64,000 bases of DNA from JBGQBN01 sp041494805 (GTDB lineage: Bacteria > Acidobacteriota > Terriglobia > Terriglobales > Acidobacteriaceae). The notes beneath the pieces were generated by a model. That model was not told where the DNA came from, did no database searches, and worked only from the letters and a program-made list of their open reading frames with translations. This document shows, piece by piece, positions 1-9,181 of the stretch. Position 1 is the stretch's first letter, and every line of letters starts with the position of its first letter. A program made the position numbers and the translations under genes. The DNA is taken from assembly GCA_041494805.1 (NCBI GenBank), contig JBGQBN010000009.1:1-64000 (forward strand), written 5' to 3'.

Positions 1-1
1 C

Positions 2-1129
2 CTCATGCTCGGTGATGGCGCAGGTGGACTCGGCTCGCCGACTCTCGTACCTGCCGGAAGATTGACTACGGGTGTGACCGCCGGTGACTTCAACCACGAT
101 GGCAAGCTGGACCTGGCGGTGACCAACCAGGCCGACAACAACGTAACTGTGCTGCTGGGCAACGGCGACGGCAGCTTCACCTTTTCCGCCAACTACCCCA
201 TTATCCCACCGGGTGTCGGCGGCCAAGCTACGCCGATCTACGTGGCAGCGGCCGACTTCACCGGCGACGGCAATCTCGACCTGGTCGTGGCCAATGCGAA
301 TAATCGGGTCGGTGGCTTCGGCGTCCCTAACTTGAATCTCGGCATGCGGTTCCTGCAGGGGAACAGCGACGGCACTTTCCAGGCGGCGCAGGGCTTCATT
401 GCGGGCCTGGCCTCGAATACCTTGGCCATAGCGGACCTCAACCGAGACGGAGCTTCCGACGTAGTGGTGAGCGAGAACAACGGAATCGAGGCCTTGCTGA
501 CCGTGCTGCTGAACACCGGCGGGACCTTCGTGAAACTCACCAGTTCGGTCAATCCCTCCGACTTCGGCCAGCCCGTAAAATTCACCGCGACTGTGAATGC
601 CAGTGTCGGCGGCTCTCCTTCCCCTACGGGCAGCGTCATCTTTAAGGACGGCACAACTGTGCTGGGTACGGTCCCGCTCACTTCCGGGAGCGCTGCTCTT
701 ACTACCTCTACATTGGCTGCCGGCACCCACAGCATCACCGCCAGCTACTCTGGCGACAGCAACTTCAACCGTCACACTGCTGGTCCGCTTAGCCAGGTGG
801 TGTCTGCGGTCAGCCTGAAGCCCCTGAAGCTGAACTTCGGCAACCAGAAAGTAGGCACCACGAGCCGACCGAAGAAGACGACCTTGACCAACAACGGAAG
901 CGCCGCCATCACCATCAGCAGTATCGCCCTCGGTGGTCCCAACCCTGGCGACTTCACCGAGGTCAGCAACTGTCCCATCAGTCCCAACACGCTGGGGGCG
1001 GGGATAAGTTGTTCGATTAAGGTGACCTTCAAACCCGCCGCCACGGGCAGCCGCAAAGCAATGGTAGAGGTCACCGACGATGCCGGCGGCAGTCCACAAA
1101 AGGTCGCGCTGACCGGCAACGGAACCTGA
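2..1129 (+). CDS. Exported FG-GAP/Ig-like/choice-of-anchor-D protein, 5' end outside window
   Basis: The reading frame is open to the left edge, so this is the C-terminal part of a larger protein. FG-GAP (VCBS) repeats come first, with calcium-binding-like loops such as DFNHDGKLDLAV, DFTGDGNLDLVV and DLNRDGASDVVV. A bacterial Ig-like module follows (GSVIFKDGTTVLG ... ASYSGDSNF), and the end is a choice-of-anchor-D-type module (LNFGNQKVGTTS ... VALTGNGT). Proteins of this make-up are secreted or surface-bound in Acidobacteria and usually lack a known enzymatic role. A hairpin terminator follows. Its substrate or partner cannot be told from the sequence. Confidence 0.85.
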   Translation, partial: LMLGDGAGGLGSPTLVPAGRLTTGVTAGDFNHDGKLDLAVTNQADNNVTVLLGNGDGSFTFSANYPIIPPGVGGQATPIYVAAADFTGDGNLDLVVANANNRVGGFGVPNLNLGMRFLQGNSDGTFQAAQGFIAGLASNTLAIADLNRDGASDVVVSENNGIEALLTVLLNTGGTFVKLTSSVNPSDFGQPVKFTATVNASVGGSPSPTGSVIFKDGTTVLGTVPLTSGSAALTTSTLAAGTHSITASYSGDSNFNRHTAGPLSQVVSAVSLKPLKLNFGNQKVGTTSRPKKTTLTNNGSAAITISSIALGGPNPGDFTEVSNCPISPNTLGAGISCSIKVTFKPAATGSRKAMVEVTDDAGGSPQKVALTGNGT

Positions 1130-1162
1130 AATCAACCTGGCCGAAGCAAGTAGCGTCACTCC

Positions 1163-1197
1163 GGGGAAGCCACAGCAGCGGGCTTCCCCCTGCGTTT
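1163..1197 (+). terminator. Rho-independent-like terminator after the FG-GAP gene
   Basis: GGGGAAGCC at 1163-1171 pairs with GGGCTTCCCC at 1180-1189, and a short T run (TTTT) follows at about 1195. It sits 33 bases after the upstream stop codon and before rpiA. Confidence 0.6.
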
Positions 1198-1261
1198 TGC
1201 GGTCTCGCCAAGCCGCCTTGTGGGCAATCGGATAAAATTCCAAGGCGGTCGGTGGAGCAGC

Positions 1262-1948
1262 ATGGCCAATGACCAGGAAAAGCAAGCAGCGGCGCGAGCC
1301 AGCCTGCGCTTCGTCCGCGAAGGATGCATCGTAGGACTGGGGACTGGATCGACCGCTGCTTATGCCGTTCGCTTTCTTGCCGAGCGGGTGCAAGCCGGGC
1401 TGAAGATTCGCGGCATTCCAACTTCAGTCCCCACCAAAGAATTGGCCGGGGGTCTGGGAATTCCGCTGGCTACACTCGATGAATTTCCGCAGATTGACGT
1501 GACCATCGACGGTGCCGACGAAATCGATCCTGAACTGCGGCTCATCAAAGGAGGCGGCGGCGCGCTGTTACGGGAAAAGATCGTCGCTTCAGCCTCGCGG
1601 CAGCTGGTGATCATCGCCGATTCCACGAAACAGGTCTCCATGCTGGGGAAATTTCCGCTGCCAGTCGAGGTGATTCCGTTCGCACTGAGACTCGCAGAGA
1701 AAAAGATCTCAGCGTTGGGAGCCTCGGTTAGCCTGCGCACGGATTCAGCCGGCAAGCCGTTCATCACCGACGAAGGCCATCACATCCTGGATTGCAACTT
1801 TGGGCAAATTCCAGATCCGCCGGAACTGGCCCGCGAACTGAAAGCCGTGCCCGGGGTGGTCGAGCACGGATTGTTTATTGGCATGGCGGATGTAGTGCTT
1901 GTCGGAAGGGGCGACAAAGTCCTGGAGTTGCGGCGCCGGGTGGTCTAG
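1262..1948 (+). CDS. rpiA: Ribose-5-phosphate isomerase A
   Basis: Interconverts ribose 5-phosphate and ribulose 5-phosphate in the non-oxidative pentose phosphate pathway, in the cytoplasm. The 228-residue product matches the usual RpiA length. It shows the phosphate-binding loop GLGTGST (residues 25-31), the acidic DGADEID motif (83-89) and KGGGGALLREK (96-106), then a C-terminal PGVVEHGLFIG segment. The ATG at 1262 is preferred over an upstream in-frame codon at 1220 because GGTGGAG lies just before it and the family begins here. Its TAG stop shares the palindrome CTAG (1945-1948) with the stop of the convergent aminotransferase gene. Confidence 0.95.
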   Translation: MANDQEKQAAARASLRFVREGCIVGLGTGSTAAYAVRFLAERVQAGLKIRGIPTSVPTKELAGGLGIPLATLDEFPQIDVTIDGADEIDPELRLIKGGGGALLREKIVASASRQLVIIADSTKQVSMLGKFPLPVEVIPFALRLAEKKISALGASVSLRTDSAGKPFITDEGHHILDCNFGQIPDPPELARELKAVPGVVEHGLFIGMADVVLVGRGDKVLELRRRVV

Positions 1949-3209
1949 GCAGCAATCTCCCGCAACGCAGACAATAGCCGGTCCACCTCTTCCGCCGTGT
2001 TGTAGTGGGCCAGGCCGATCCGCAAAAAGCCGCCATCTTTCTCCACATCAAGGCGCTCAGTGAGGTTCAGTGCATAATAGTTGCCGTCCCAGGTGAAGAA
2101 GCCGCGCTCACCCAGCTTGGTCGCAAGCTCGAGCGGCGTCTGTCGCGCAATGCGCACCGCGACAGTCGGGCAGCGCTGGTCGAATCGCTTCGGATCGCTG
2201 ATGCCATAGAGCTTCAGCCCACGAACCGCCAACAATCCGCGAATCAAGCGCTCCGCCAGTGCGCGCTCGTGTTGCTGAATGGCGCCATAGGCCGCGAGCA
2301 AGGCCGCTCGTCGAGTAGATACCGTCCCATCCACCCTGCGCCCAAGATCGGCCAAGTAGTCCACGCAGGCGGTGATCCCGGCAATGCACTCGTGGTTGAG
2401 CGTGCCCCACTCCCAGCGGTTGGGAATGGCGTCAGTATTGGCGCGCACCTTGTAAGGATGTAGGAGCTTCAAGTGTTTGCGCTTGCCATAGAGCACGCCA
2501 TGTGCGGCCCAAAAAACTTGTAGGTCGAGCAAACCAGGAAATCGCAATCGAGAGCGCGAACGTCAATCGGGCCGTGGGGCGCGTAGTGAACGGCGTCAAT
2601 ATACGCCATCGCGCCACTCGCATGAGCGAGGCGTACAACTTCTTTCACATCGTTGATCGTGCCCACCGCGTTCGAGGCATAACCAACCGCGACCAGGCTG
2701 GTGTGGCCTGTGATTTTGCGCGCCAGATCGTTCATGTCGAGAGTGCAGTCCTCTTCATTGATCTCCACAAAGCGAACGCTGGCGCCGGTCTCCTCTAGCG
2801 CACGCCACGGTGAAATGTTGGCGTCATGATCGAGGTGCGTGACCACGATTTCGTTGCCTGGACCGAATTCGCGGCCGATGGCGCGGCTGATAGCAAAGGT
2901 CAGCGAGGTCATGTTGGGGCCGAACACGACTTCGTCGGGATCGCAGCCGAGAAAGTCCGCCATAGCGGCACGCGCCGCATCAATCGTGGCATTGGTTTGG
3001 TAGCTGGTGGCGTAAGCTCCATTGGTGTTAGCGTTGGAATTCTTCAGATAATCGCTAACCGCATCAATCACCCTCTGCGGCACTTGAGTCCCGCCTGGAC
3101 CATCGAGGAACACCGCAGGCTGCCGGTTGACAGTCTGCGTGAGGGAGGGGAATTGGGAGCGAACCCAGGCAAGGTCGAGTGTAGTCATTTCCTTTTGCGT
3201 GGTAAGCAT
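1945..3209 (-). pseudogene. Cysteine-desulfurase-like class V aminotransferase, interrupted by a one-base frameshift
   Basis: PLP-dependent fold type I enzyme of the SufS/VC1184-like group. The N-terminal part (LDGPGGTQVPQRVIDA, then HLDHDANISPW) runs in one frame to the PLP-lysine motif CSTYKFFGPHM. The C-terminal part continues in a second frame with GVLYGKRKHLKLLHPYKVR, through a motif ending GLAHYNTAEEVDRLL. The switch lies at about 2498-2499, where GG is present and GGG would restore a single frame of about 420 residues. The gene may be dead, or the base may be a sequencing error in a G run. Two start codons are possible (3209 or 3188). It lies downstream of hom on the same strand, with a palindromic repeat between them. 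Confidence 0.8.
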
Positions 3210-3230
3210 GAATTGCTAATTACCGTTGCT

Positions 3231-3255
3231 GTAGAGACGTAGCTTGCTACGTCTC
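3231..3255. repeat. 25-bp palindromic repeat, copy 1
   Basis: Imperfect palindrome in which GAGACGTAGC pairs with GCTACGTCTC around a TT centre. The same 25 bases recur at 21967-21991. This copy overlaps the 3' end of hom and supplies its TAG stop codon. Confidence 0.8.
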
Positions 3256-4266
3256 TCCCGCCACCGCCCGAATGAAATCCGCCAACATGCCGTACGCCGT
3301 GGCCTGCGGCCCAGGATCGTTTTCTACGATCCCCAAACCAGGAAACATATCCGTTTCAAAATACACGACTGAGGACGTTCCCGCGACCCAGGCCAGAGGA
3401 TCGCTCAACGGCACCTGCGCGGGCCGCACGCTGGCAGTAACGCCTCGTTCAGTGCGCCGTGCGCGGCACACCAGCTTGTAAGGCGTGCCGGCAGCGCGAG
3501 CAGCACGCGCCATTTCACCAGTAATGCTGGCAATACCTTCGCGCTCGACGGCATCCAAAGGGATACGCACGCCCATCAATACCGTGACCAAAGCAGCGAC
3601 TTTCACGGCCGCATCCCAGCCTTCGATATCGTGGCTGGGATCGGTTTCAGCGACGCCTATCTGCTGGGCCTGCCGGAGCGAATCATCGAAGCTGAGGCCC
3701 GCCTCCATGCCGCCGAGGATGACATTGGTCGTCGAGTTCAGGATGCCGCGAAACCCGTGCAGTTCGATAGCCGGAAGGTTGTCGCGGAACAAGCAGAAAA
3801 TAGGGACACCGTCCATCACCGTGGATTCGAACAAAAAGCGCCGGCCTTTCGCGGCTGCCAGCGAGTGCAGTTCATCATAAGCGTGGACGATCGGCCCCTT
3901 GTTGGCGGTAATAGCGTGCGCCCCCATTTCAAGCGCCGCGCGGATGTGATCGATCGCCGGCTGTCCGGTCTGAGGAGTAAGCGATGTAGCTTCGAAGAGC
4001 ACGTCCGCGCGCGCTGCGTTTAACCATTCCCGCACTGAGTGTGGCGCGGGCTCCCCCGCCCGCGTCTTGCAATTGTTCCCAGAGACCAAGGCGGCAGAAT
4101 CCAGCCCCTCAGCATCTGCTATCCATCCCAGCCGCCGTGCGGCAACACCGGTAATTCGCCACGCGATACCGCGTTCCTGCAGCTGCCGCTCCTTCTCCTG
4201 TAACAAGCGGACGAGCATCCGATTAACGTTGCCGAAGCCGAGCAGGCAGAGATTATGAGTGCGAAT
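3247..4266 (-). CDS. hom: Homoserine dehydrogenase, probable ATT start
   Basis: Reduces aspartate semialdehyde to homoserine with NAD(P)H, for threonine and methionine synthesis. Motifs: LLGFGNVN (nucleotide-binding glycine loop), TANKGPI, GILNSTTNVIL and AETDPSHDIEGWDAA. There is no ACT domain, so this is the short form, about 339 residues. The first ATG in frame (4218) would cut off the glycine loop. Reading upstream restores IRTHNLCLLGFGNVNR, and the only plausible initiator is ATT at 4264-4266, six bases after a clean GAGGAG ribosome-binding site at 4273-4278. The last residues and the stop come from a palindromic repeat. It lies between the PPOX gene and the desulfurase-like gene on the same strand. 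Confidence 0.9.
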   Translation of the reverse strand: MRTHNLCLLGFGNVNRMLVRLLQEKERQLQERGIAWRITGVAARRLGWIADAEGLDSAALVSGNNCKTRAGEPAPHSVREWLNAARADVLFEATSLTPQTGQPAIDHIRAALEMGAHAITANKGPIVHAYDELHSLAAAKGRRFLFESTVMDGVPIFCLFRDNLPAIELHGFRGILNSTTNVILGGMEAGLSFDDSLRQAQQIGVAETDPSHDIEGWDAAVKVAALVTVLMGVRIPLDAVEREGIASITGEMARAARAAGTPYKLVCRARRTERGVTASVRPAQVPLSDPLAWVAGTSSVVYFETDMFPGLGIVENDPGPQATAYGMLADFIRAVAGET

Positions 4267-4348
4267 GTAGGTCTCCTCGAAGTGGGTTCCACAGTAGGTC
4301 TCTGAGCAGGATGCCGAGCACCATGCGGCGGAACGCCGGCGCTCCCGG

Positions 4349-4747
4349 TCATCCCATCATGGTTGTATGTTCGGGCTGGATTTTGTACATGACCCGAACC
4401 TCGCTCGCCTGCCGGTAGGGATACTTATCCACACCCAGGTACTTCTTCGCCATTTTGTCGATGTGGGCATCCGCGCCCTGCTCGGTGATTTCGACGACTC
4501 GGCCGCGGATTTCGAGATAGCGGTAAGGATTCTCCGGGTCCATGATCGCCAGGGCCACGCGTGGATCGCGACGCAGGTTGCGGTCTTTCTGCCGGCCTTT
4601 GGCAGAATTGATGATCACGTAGTCGCCCTCGAGGTCGCACCACACAGGTGTCACCTGCGGACGCCCGTCGGGCATGACCGTGCCAAGGCTGGCAAAAGCA
4701 CGCTTGCTGAACAGATCGCGATACTTGTCGGGGATAGCCTGGGACAT
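4349..4747 (-). CDS. PPOX-class pyridoxamine-5'-phosphate-oxidase-like, probably F420- or flavin-dependent
   Basis: A 132-residue split-barrel protein of the Rv1155-like PPOX family. Signatures are ASLGTVMPDGRPQVTPVWC near the N-terminus, INSAKGRQKDRNLRRDPRV in the cofactor-binding part and IRGRVVEITEQGADAHID. Family members bind F420 or FMN and reduce small molecules; the substrate here is unknown. A strong AGGAGG lies six bases before the ATG at 4747. It is the first of three minus-strand genes with hom and the desulfurase-like gene, about 80 bases from hom. Confidence 0.85.
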   Translation of the reverse strand: MSQAIPDKYRDLFSKRAFASLGTVMPDGRPQVTPVWCDLEGDYVIINSAKGRQKDRNLRRDPRVALAIMDPENPYRYLEIRGRVVEITEQGADAHIDKMAKKYLGVDKYPYRQASEVRVMYKIQPEHTTMMG

Positions 4748-4908
4748 GGATTCCTCCTAAATGCCGAAATGAATGACCAACGGGAAGCAAACCCACATTA
4801 TAGACGTGCGCCACCAGCAGGCGGCAGGCCGATCTGGAATCGCAGCTTCTGTTGCGGCATCCGAACATTTAGAATGTTGTACCTTACTGAAGTTCAATAG
4901 ACTTGGTT

Positions 4909-5838
4909 ATGCCTCACACCGGTTCAGGCAGGTGGCACGTGCTGTGGTTCGTCGTGGCCGAGATGTTGCTAGCCCTCCTCGCTGGCATGCCGGCCGCGTC
5001 GCAAGCGCAGGATCCACAACCCAAAGCTCCGCCCACCATCGTCTTCATGACGGACTTCGGCACGGTGGACGACTCGGTCGCCCTTTGCAAGGGTGTAATG
5101 TATTCGGTCGCTCCCGATCTTCGCATCGTGGATCTCACCCATCAGGTCACGCCGTTTTCCATTCTCGACGGCGCACGCTTTCTCTATGGAGCCACTCCCT
5201 ACTATCCCGCTGGAACGGTGTTTGTGGTGGTCGTGGACCCGGGCGTAGGCAGCACGCGCAAGGCGGTGGTGGTGAAGTCCAAGCGGGGACAGTATTTCGT
5301 GCTCCCGGACAATGGGCTTATGACGTTGGTGGAGGATCGCGATGGAATCGAGGGTGTCCACGAGGTTACGAATCGCGACTGGATGATCGGCGCGGCGCTC
5401 TCTTCCACCTTTCACGGGCGTGACATTTTTTCGCCGGTGGGCGCGCATCTGGCGCGCGGCGAAGACTGGACGCAAGTCGGTCCGGAACTCAAGCAACTGG
5501 TACGATTGAAGCTGGCGGCGTCCAAGCTGGACGAGCGCGGGTTGGGCGGCGAAGTGATCGCGACCGATGGTCCCTTTGGCAATCTGGTCACGAATATCAG
5601 CGGGGATGACTTCTTGAAGCTGGGCTACGGTCATGGGCAACACGTGCATGTCGCCATCGGCAAGACGGAAATGAATATTCCATTTGTCCGCACCTTCAGT
5701 GACGTGCAGCTGAAGAAGCCGCTGCTCTACATCGATTCTCGCGGGCACCTGGGATTGGCCGTGAATCAGGGAAGCTTTGCCGCCATCTACGGGATCAAGC
5801 CGCCAGTGGCGATTTTCATTACGCGGGCAGGAAACTAA
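4909..5838 (+). CDS. Exported SAM hydroxide adenosyltransferase (DUF62 family)
   Basis: The family splits S-adenosylmethionine with hydroxide to give adenosine and methionine, and is related to fluorinase and SalL. Motifs: MTDFGTVDDSVALCKG (about residues 47-62), DPGVGSTRK, STFHGRDIFSPVGAHLA and GNLVTNI. It is unusual in carrying a signal-peptide-like N-terminus with a hydrophobic core (MLLALLAGMPAAS) ending AQA, so it probably works in the periplasm or outside the cell. ATG 4909 is taken over the TTG at 4903. A TonB-dependent receptor starts 76 bases downstream on the same strand, and a purine nucleoside salvage cluster lies beyond it. Confidence 0.85.
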   Translation: MPHTGSGRWHVLWFVVAEMLLALLAGMPAASQAQDPQPKAPPTIVFMTDFGTVDDSVALCKGVMYSVAPDLRIVDLTHQVTPFSILDGARFLYGATPYYPAGTVFVVVVDPGVGSTRKAVVVKSKRGQYFVLPDNGLMTLVEDRDGIEGVHEVTNRDWMIGAALSSTFHGRDIFSPVGAHLARGEDWTQVGPELKQLVRLKLAASKLDERGLGGEVIATDGPFGNLVTNISGDDFLKLGYGHGQHVHVAIGKTEMNIPFVRTFSDVQLKKPLLYIDSRGHLGLAVNQGSFAAIYGIKPPVAIFITRAGN

Positions 5839-5914
5839 AAGGAATCTCGCGCTGAAGCTGGGACATCTGTACTGCATCCCACCCGCGTCAAAGCTTTCAA
5901 CGAGGAGGACCAAC

Positions 5915-8900
5915 ATGAGCAGCCTGCAGCAACTTTCAGCCCGCAGTACCAACGGCCTCAGACGTCTGATTATCGCCGCCATGCTCCTGCTCCTGCCCTG
6001 TCTTGTTGTAGGGCAAAGCTTCCGCGGCTCGATTCGGGGAAAGGTGGTCGACCCGGCCGGCAGCCTGATTGCCCGCGCGAAGGTCACGGCGAAGAGCAGC
6101 GAGACCGGGCTCGTCCGCACAACCGTCACTGGTAGCGACGGCGCTTACGTTCTGGCCGAATTGCCCGCAGGCCTGTACACCGTAATTGCCGAAGCACCCA
6201 GCCTGTCACCAACCGCACAAAATGTTGTCGTCAATGTGGGCCTGGACACCACAGCGGACTTCGACCTGACCAAAGTGGAAAAAAGGCTGGAGCAGATCAC
6301 CGTGACTGGCGCCGCTCCGCTCGTGGAGGCCACGCGTGACGTGCTGGGCGAGGTCGTCGACCAGAGACTGGTAAGCCAACTGCCGCTGAATGGCCGCGAT
6401 TTTGGCAAACTGGTCGCCCTCGTGCCCGGCGCCACGGTTGAGCCTTCGGGAGTGGCCGGAACCCAGTTCGGCTTCGGACAGTTCAATATCAACGGGAACC
6501 GCGACCGCTCCAACAACTACAGCGTGGACGGCACCGACAACAACGATCCGTACTTCAACAACTCCGCGCTCAACCAGGTGGGCATCACCGGCGCGCCCGC
6601 GTCACTGCTGCCCATTGACGCCATCCAGGAATTCAATCTGCAGTCGCAGTTCGGCGCCGAATATGGCCGCAACACCGGCTCGGTGGTAAACATCCTGACC
6701 CGCTCCGGCACCAACCAGTTGCACGGTTCAGCCTTCGGGTTCTTCCGCAACTCCGCTCTGGACGCCCGCAACTTCTTCAATACGGAGGCGCGCAAGACCT
6801 CTTTCCAGAATAGCCAGTTCGGAGGTTCACTCGGCGGACCGATTGTGAAGGACAAGACGTTCTTCTTCGGCGCCTATGAAGGCCAGCGCGAGCGCGTGGG
6901 TTCGGACTTCATCCTGGGCGTGCCAACCCCGGCACAGCGCGCCGCGGCCCGGCAAGTGGCCTTGGCCAATGGCCTGACCGCCATCAACCCGGCATTGGAC
7001 GCAATCCTCGACTTCTACCCGGTCAGCAACACGGGTACGTTTGCCGGCGTCGTGCGGGACAAGAACGACATGGACAGCTTCATCGTCAAGGTGGACCACA
7101 ACTTCACCAATACCGAGCAACTTTCCGGCAGGTATGCTTTTGCCCGCAGTGAGCAGGTATTTCCACTAGGCTCGGCCGGCGGTTTCGGCGATGGCTCGCG
7201 CTTGCCCCAGTTCGCGCAGACTTCACCCGCCCGCGTGCAGGTAGTTTCCTTGAGCCTCCTTTCCAGCCTGAGCTCCACTCGCATCAACGAAGTGCGCTTT
7301 GGATACAGCCGGTATCGCACATCATTCAGTTCGCTGGACGCCAACTTCGATCCCTCGACTCTGGGCATTGATTTTGGCAACGGGAAGCTGGGCCTCCCGG
7401 AGATTGACTTCTCAGTCCCCGAACTGGAGAACCTGGGTGCGCAAGGATTCAGTATTCCACGTGGCCGCACCAGCCAGACCTACCAGATTTTGGATAACTT
7501 CACCTGGCTGCATGGCCGGCACACCATCAAGTTCGGCGGTGAGTATCGCCGTGCCGCCATCGAAAACTTCAATGACAACCTGGAGCGTGGCATTTTTTCC
7601 TTCAGCCCTTCCGGGCTTGATCCGGACCCTGTCGTGGACACTCTCGCCAATTTCTATCTAGGCGGACCAAATTTTGATGCTTTCATCCTCGCCCTCACCG
7701 GCGACACCAACCGCACGACCTACAACAATGGTCTGAGCTTTTTTGTTCAGGATGACATTCGCCTGCGCCCGAACTTCACCCTGAATCTTGGCCTACGCTG
7801 GGAATACTTCGGTCCTGTGAGCGAGAAGAACAATCTGCTTTCGAACCTCGCTTCCGACGGCACCCTCGCTATGGTGGGCACGCATGGTCTGGACGGCATC
7901 TACGAACGCGACCTGAACAACTTCGGCCCACGTGTGGGATTTGCCTGGAACGTGCACCCGAAGACCGTAGTGCGAGGCGCCTACGGCTTGTACTACGACT
8001 ATGTTCCGCAGCATCTGATGCTGGCGAATTTCACACCGTCGGCGGGCGTGGCCACCAACCCGATTGGTCCCCAGCCCGTGTTGCCGCTGTTTTATGACGA
8101 GAACGCGTTCAACGGCTCGGTACCGGGACCTGTTCTCTCGCCCGGCGGACCTCCATTCAACATCTTCGTAACGCCCCGCGATTTCCCCGCGCCCTACGTG
8201 CAGAACTGGAACTTCAACGTACAGCAGGAACTGACACCCGCTGCAGCGTTTGAAGTCGGTTACGTCGGCAGCAAGGGCACCCGCTTGGTGCGTCTATACG
8301 ACCAGAACCAGCCGGACGCCAACTTCAATTTCCCCAATCCCAACTTCGGCAACGTGCACACGCTCGCGCCCATCTCCTCTTCCACATACCACGCTCTGCA
8401 GACCACGTTTAAGCTACAAGGCTGGGGCGGATTCTCCGGTTTCACTTCCTACACCTGGTCGAAGTCGCTGGACGATGCTTCCGATGGCATAGATTTCACT
8501 GCCGGCGCGGCTTTCCCGCAGGACTCAACCAACTTGCAGGCCGAACACGGCGCCTCCACCTTCGACACCCGGCACCGTTTCACGGCTGCAATTAACTATC
8601 GGGTACCCACGTGGGGCGGCGTGCCCAAGCGGCTGGGGGATGGCTGGCAACTCAACTGGATTGTGACTGCGCAGAGCGGACGGCCCATCCCCATTATCAC
8701 GTCTGATGACACCACTGGACGCTTCTATTTCAATCAGCGGCCTAACGTAGTGCCAGGTGTGAATCCCGTGCTGCCAAACTGGAATCCATTCACCGGCTAT
8801 CTGAACCCGGCCGCATTCTCGCAGCCGGCGTTCGGCACATTCGGCGATTTGGGACGCAACTCGATCTACGGCCCCAACTACTGGAATTTTGACTTCTCCG

Positions 8901-9124
8901 TCAGCAAAAGCACGCAGTTGGTGGAGCGGCTGAACTTGCAGTTGCGCGCCGAATTCTTCAATCTCTTCAACCACCCGAATTTCGCTCTGCCCAACGGTAC
9001 GGTTACACCGGGCGTTGGTCCGATTGGCACGATCACCCAGACGCCCGACGTTGCTCAAGGTAATCCCGGTCTCGGCGGCGGCGGTCCACGGGTAATCCAG
9101 GTGGGTGCAAAGTTCACCTTCTGA
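5915..9124 (+). CDS. TonB-dependent receptor with carboxypeptidase-like regulatory domain (Oar-like)
   Basis: An outer-membrane receptor of about 1069 residues. A signal peptide (LIIAAMLLLLPCLVVGQ) is followed by a CarboxypepD_reg-like beta-sandwich (GSIRGKVVDPAGSLIARAKV), the plug domain (LNGRDFGKLVALVPGA, then FNINGNRDRSNNYSVDGTDNND) and a long beta-barrel ending in an aromatic (KFTF), as outer-membrane proteins do. GAGGAGG lies just before the ATG at 5915. This class is much expanded in Acidobacteria and usually imports polymers or their fragments. The ligand is unknown, but its place behind the exported SAM-cleaving enzyme allows a shared role. Confidence 0.92.
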   Translation: MSSLQQLSARSTNGLRRLIIAAMLLLLPCLVVGQSFRGSIRGKVVDPAGSLIARAKVTAKSSETGLVRTTVTGSDGAYVLAELPAGLYTVIAEAPSLSPTAQNVVVNVGLDTTADFDLTKVEKRLEQITVTGAAPLVEATRDVLGEVVDQRLVSQLPLNGRDFGKLVALVPGATVEPSGVAGTQFGFGQFNINGNRDRSNNYSVDGTDNNDPYFNNSALNQVGITGAPASLLPIDAIQEFNLQSQFGAEYGRNTGSVVNILTRSGTNQLHGSAFGFFRNSALDARNFFNTEARKTSFQNSQFGGSLGGPIVKDKTFFFGAYEGQRERVGSDFILGVPTPAQRAAARQVALANGLTAINPALDAILDFYPVSNTGTFAGVVRDKNDMDSFIVKVDHNFTNTEQLSGRYAFARSEQVFPLGSAGGFGDGSRLPQFAQTSPARVQVVSLSLLSSLSSTRINEVRFGYSRYRTSFSSLDANFDPSTLGIDFGNGKLGLPEIDFSVPELENLGAQGFSIPRGRTSQTYQILDNFTWLHGRHTIKFGGEYRRAAIENFNDNLERGIFSFSPSGLDPDPVVDTLANFYLGGPNFDAFILALTGDTNRTTYNNGLSFFVQDDIRLRPNFTLNLGLRWEYFGPVSEKNNLLSNLASDGTLAMVGTHGLDGIYERDLNNFGPRVGFAWNVHPKTVVRGAYGLYYDYVPQHLMLANFTPSAGVATNPIGPQPVLPLFYDENAFNGSVPGPVLSPGGPPFNIFVTPRDFPAPYVQNWNFNVQQELTPAAAFEVGYVGSKGTRLVRLYDQNQPDANFNFPNPNFGNVHTLAPISSSTYHALQTTFKLQGWGGFSGFTSYTWSKSLDDASDGIDFTAGAAFPQDSTNLQAEHGASTFDTRHRFTAAINYRVPTWGGVPKRLGDGWQLNWIVTAQSGRPIPIITSDDTTGRFYFNQRPNVVPGVNPVLPNWNPFTGYLNPAAFSQPAFGTFGDLGRNSIYGPNYWNFDFSVSKSTQLVERLNLQLRAEFFNLFNHPNFALPNGTVTPGVGPIGTITQTPDVAQGNPGLGGGGPRVIQVGAKFTF

Positions 9125-9130
9125 TCAGAC

Positions 9131-9175
9131 CGTGTGGAAGCGGGCGACTCGCCCGCCCCATCCGAGCGAAGCTCA
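9131..9175. repeat. GC-rich palindromic intergenic repeat (GCGGGCG type)
   Basis: GCGGGCG at 9140-9146 pairs with CGCCCGC at 9150-9156, preceded by CCGTGTGG. Related copies lie at 18635-18664 and, in reverse, at 60294-60319. This one sits between the converging ends of the receptor and the phosphorylase gene and may also stop transcription. Confidence 0.65.
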
Positions 9176-9181
9176 GCGGCG

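Noticed and set aside
4969..6129. Long minus-strand frame of 386 codons
   Set aside because: It lies across the DUF62 gene and the start of the receptor gene, both with clear family motifs, and its own translation has no family pattern.
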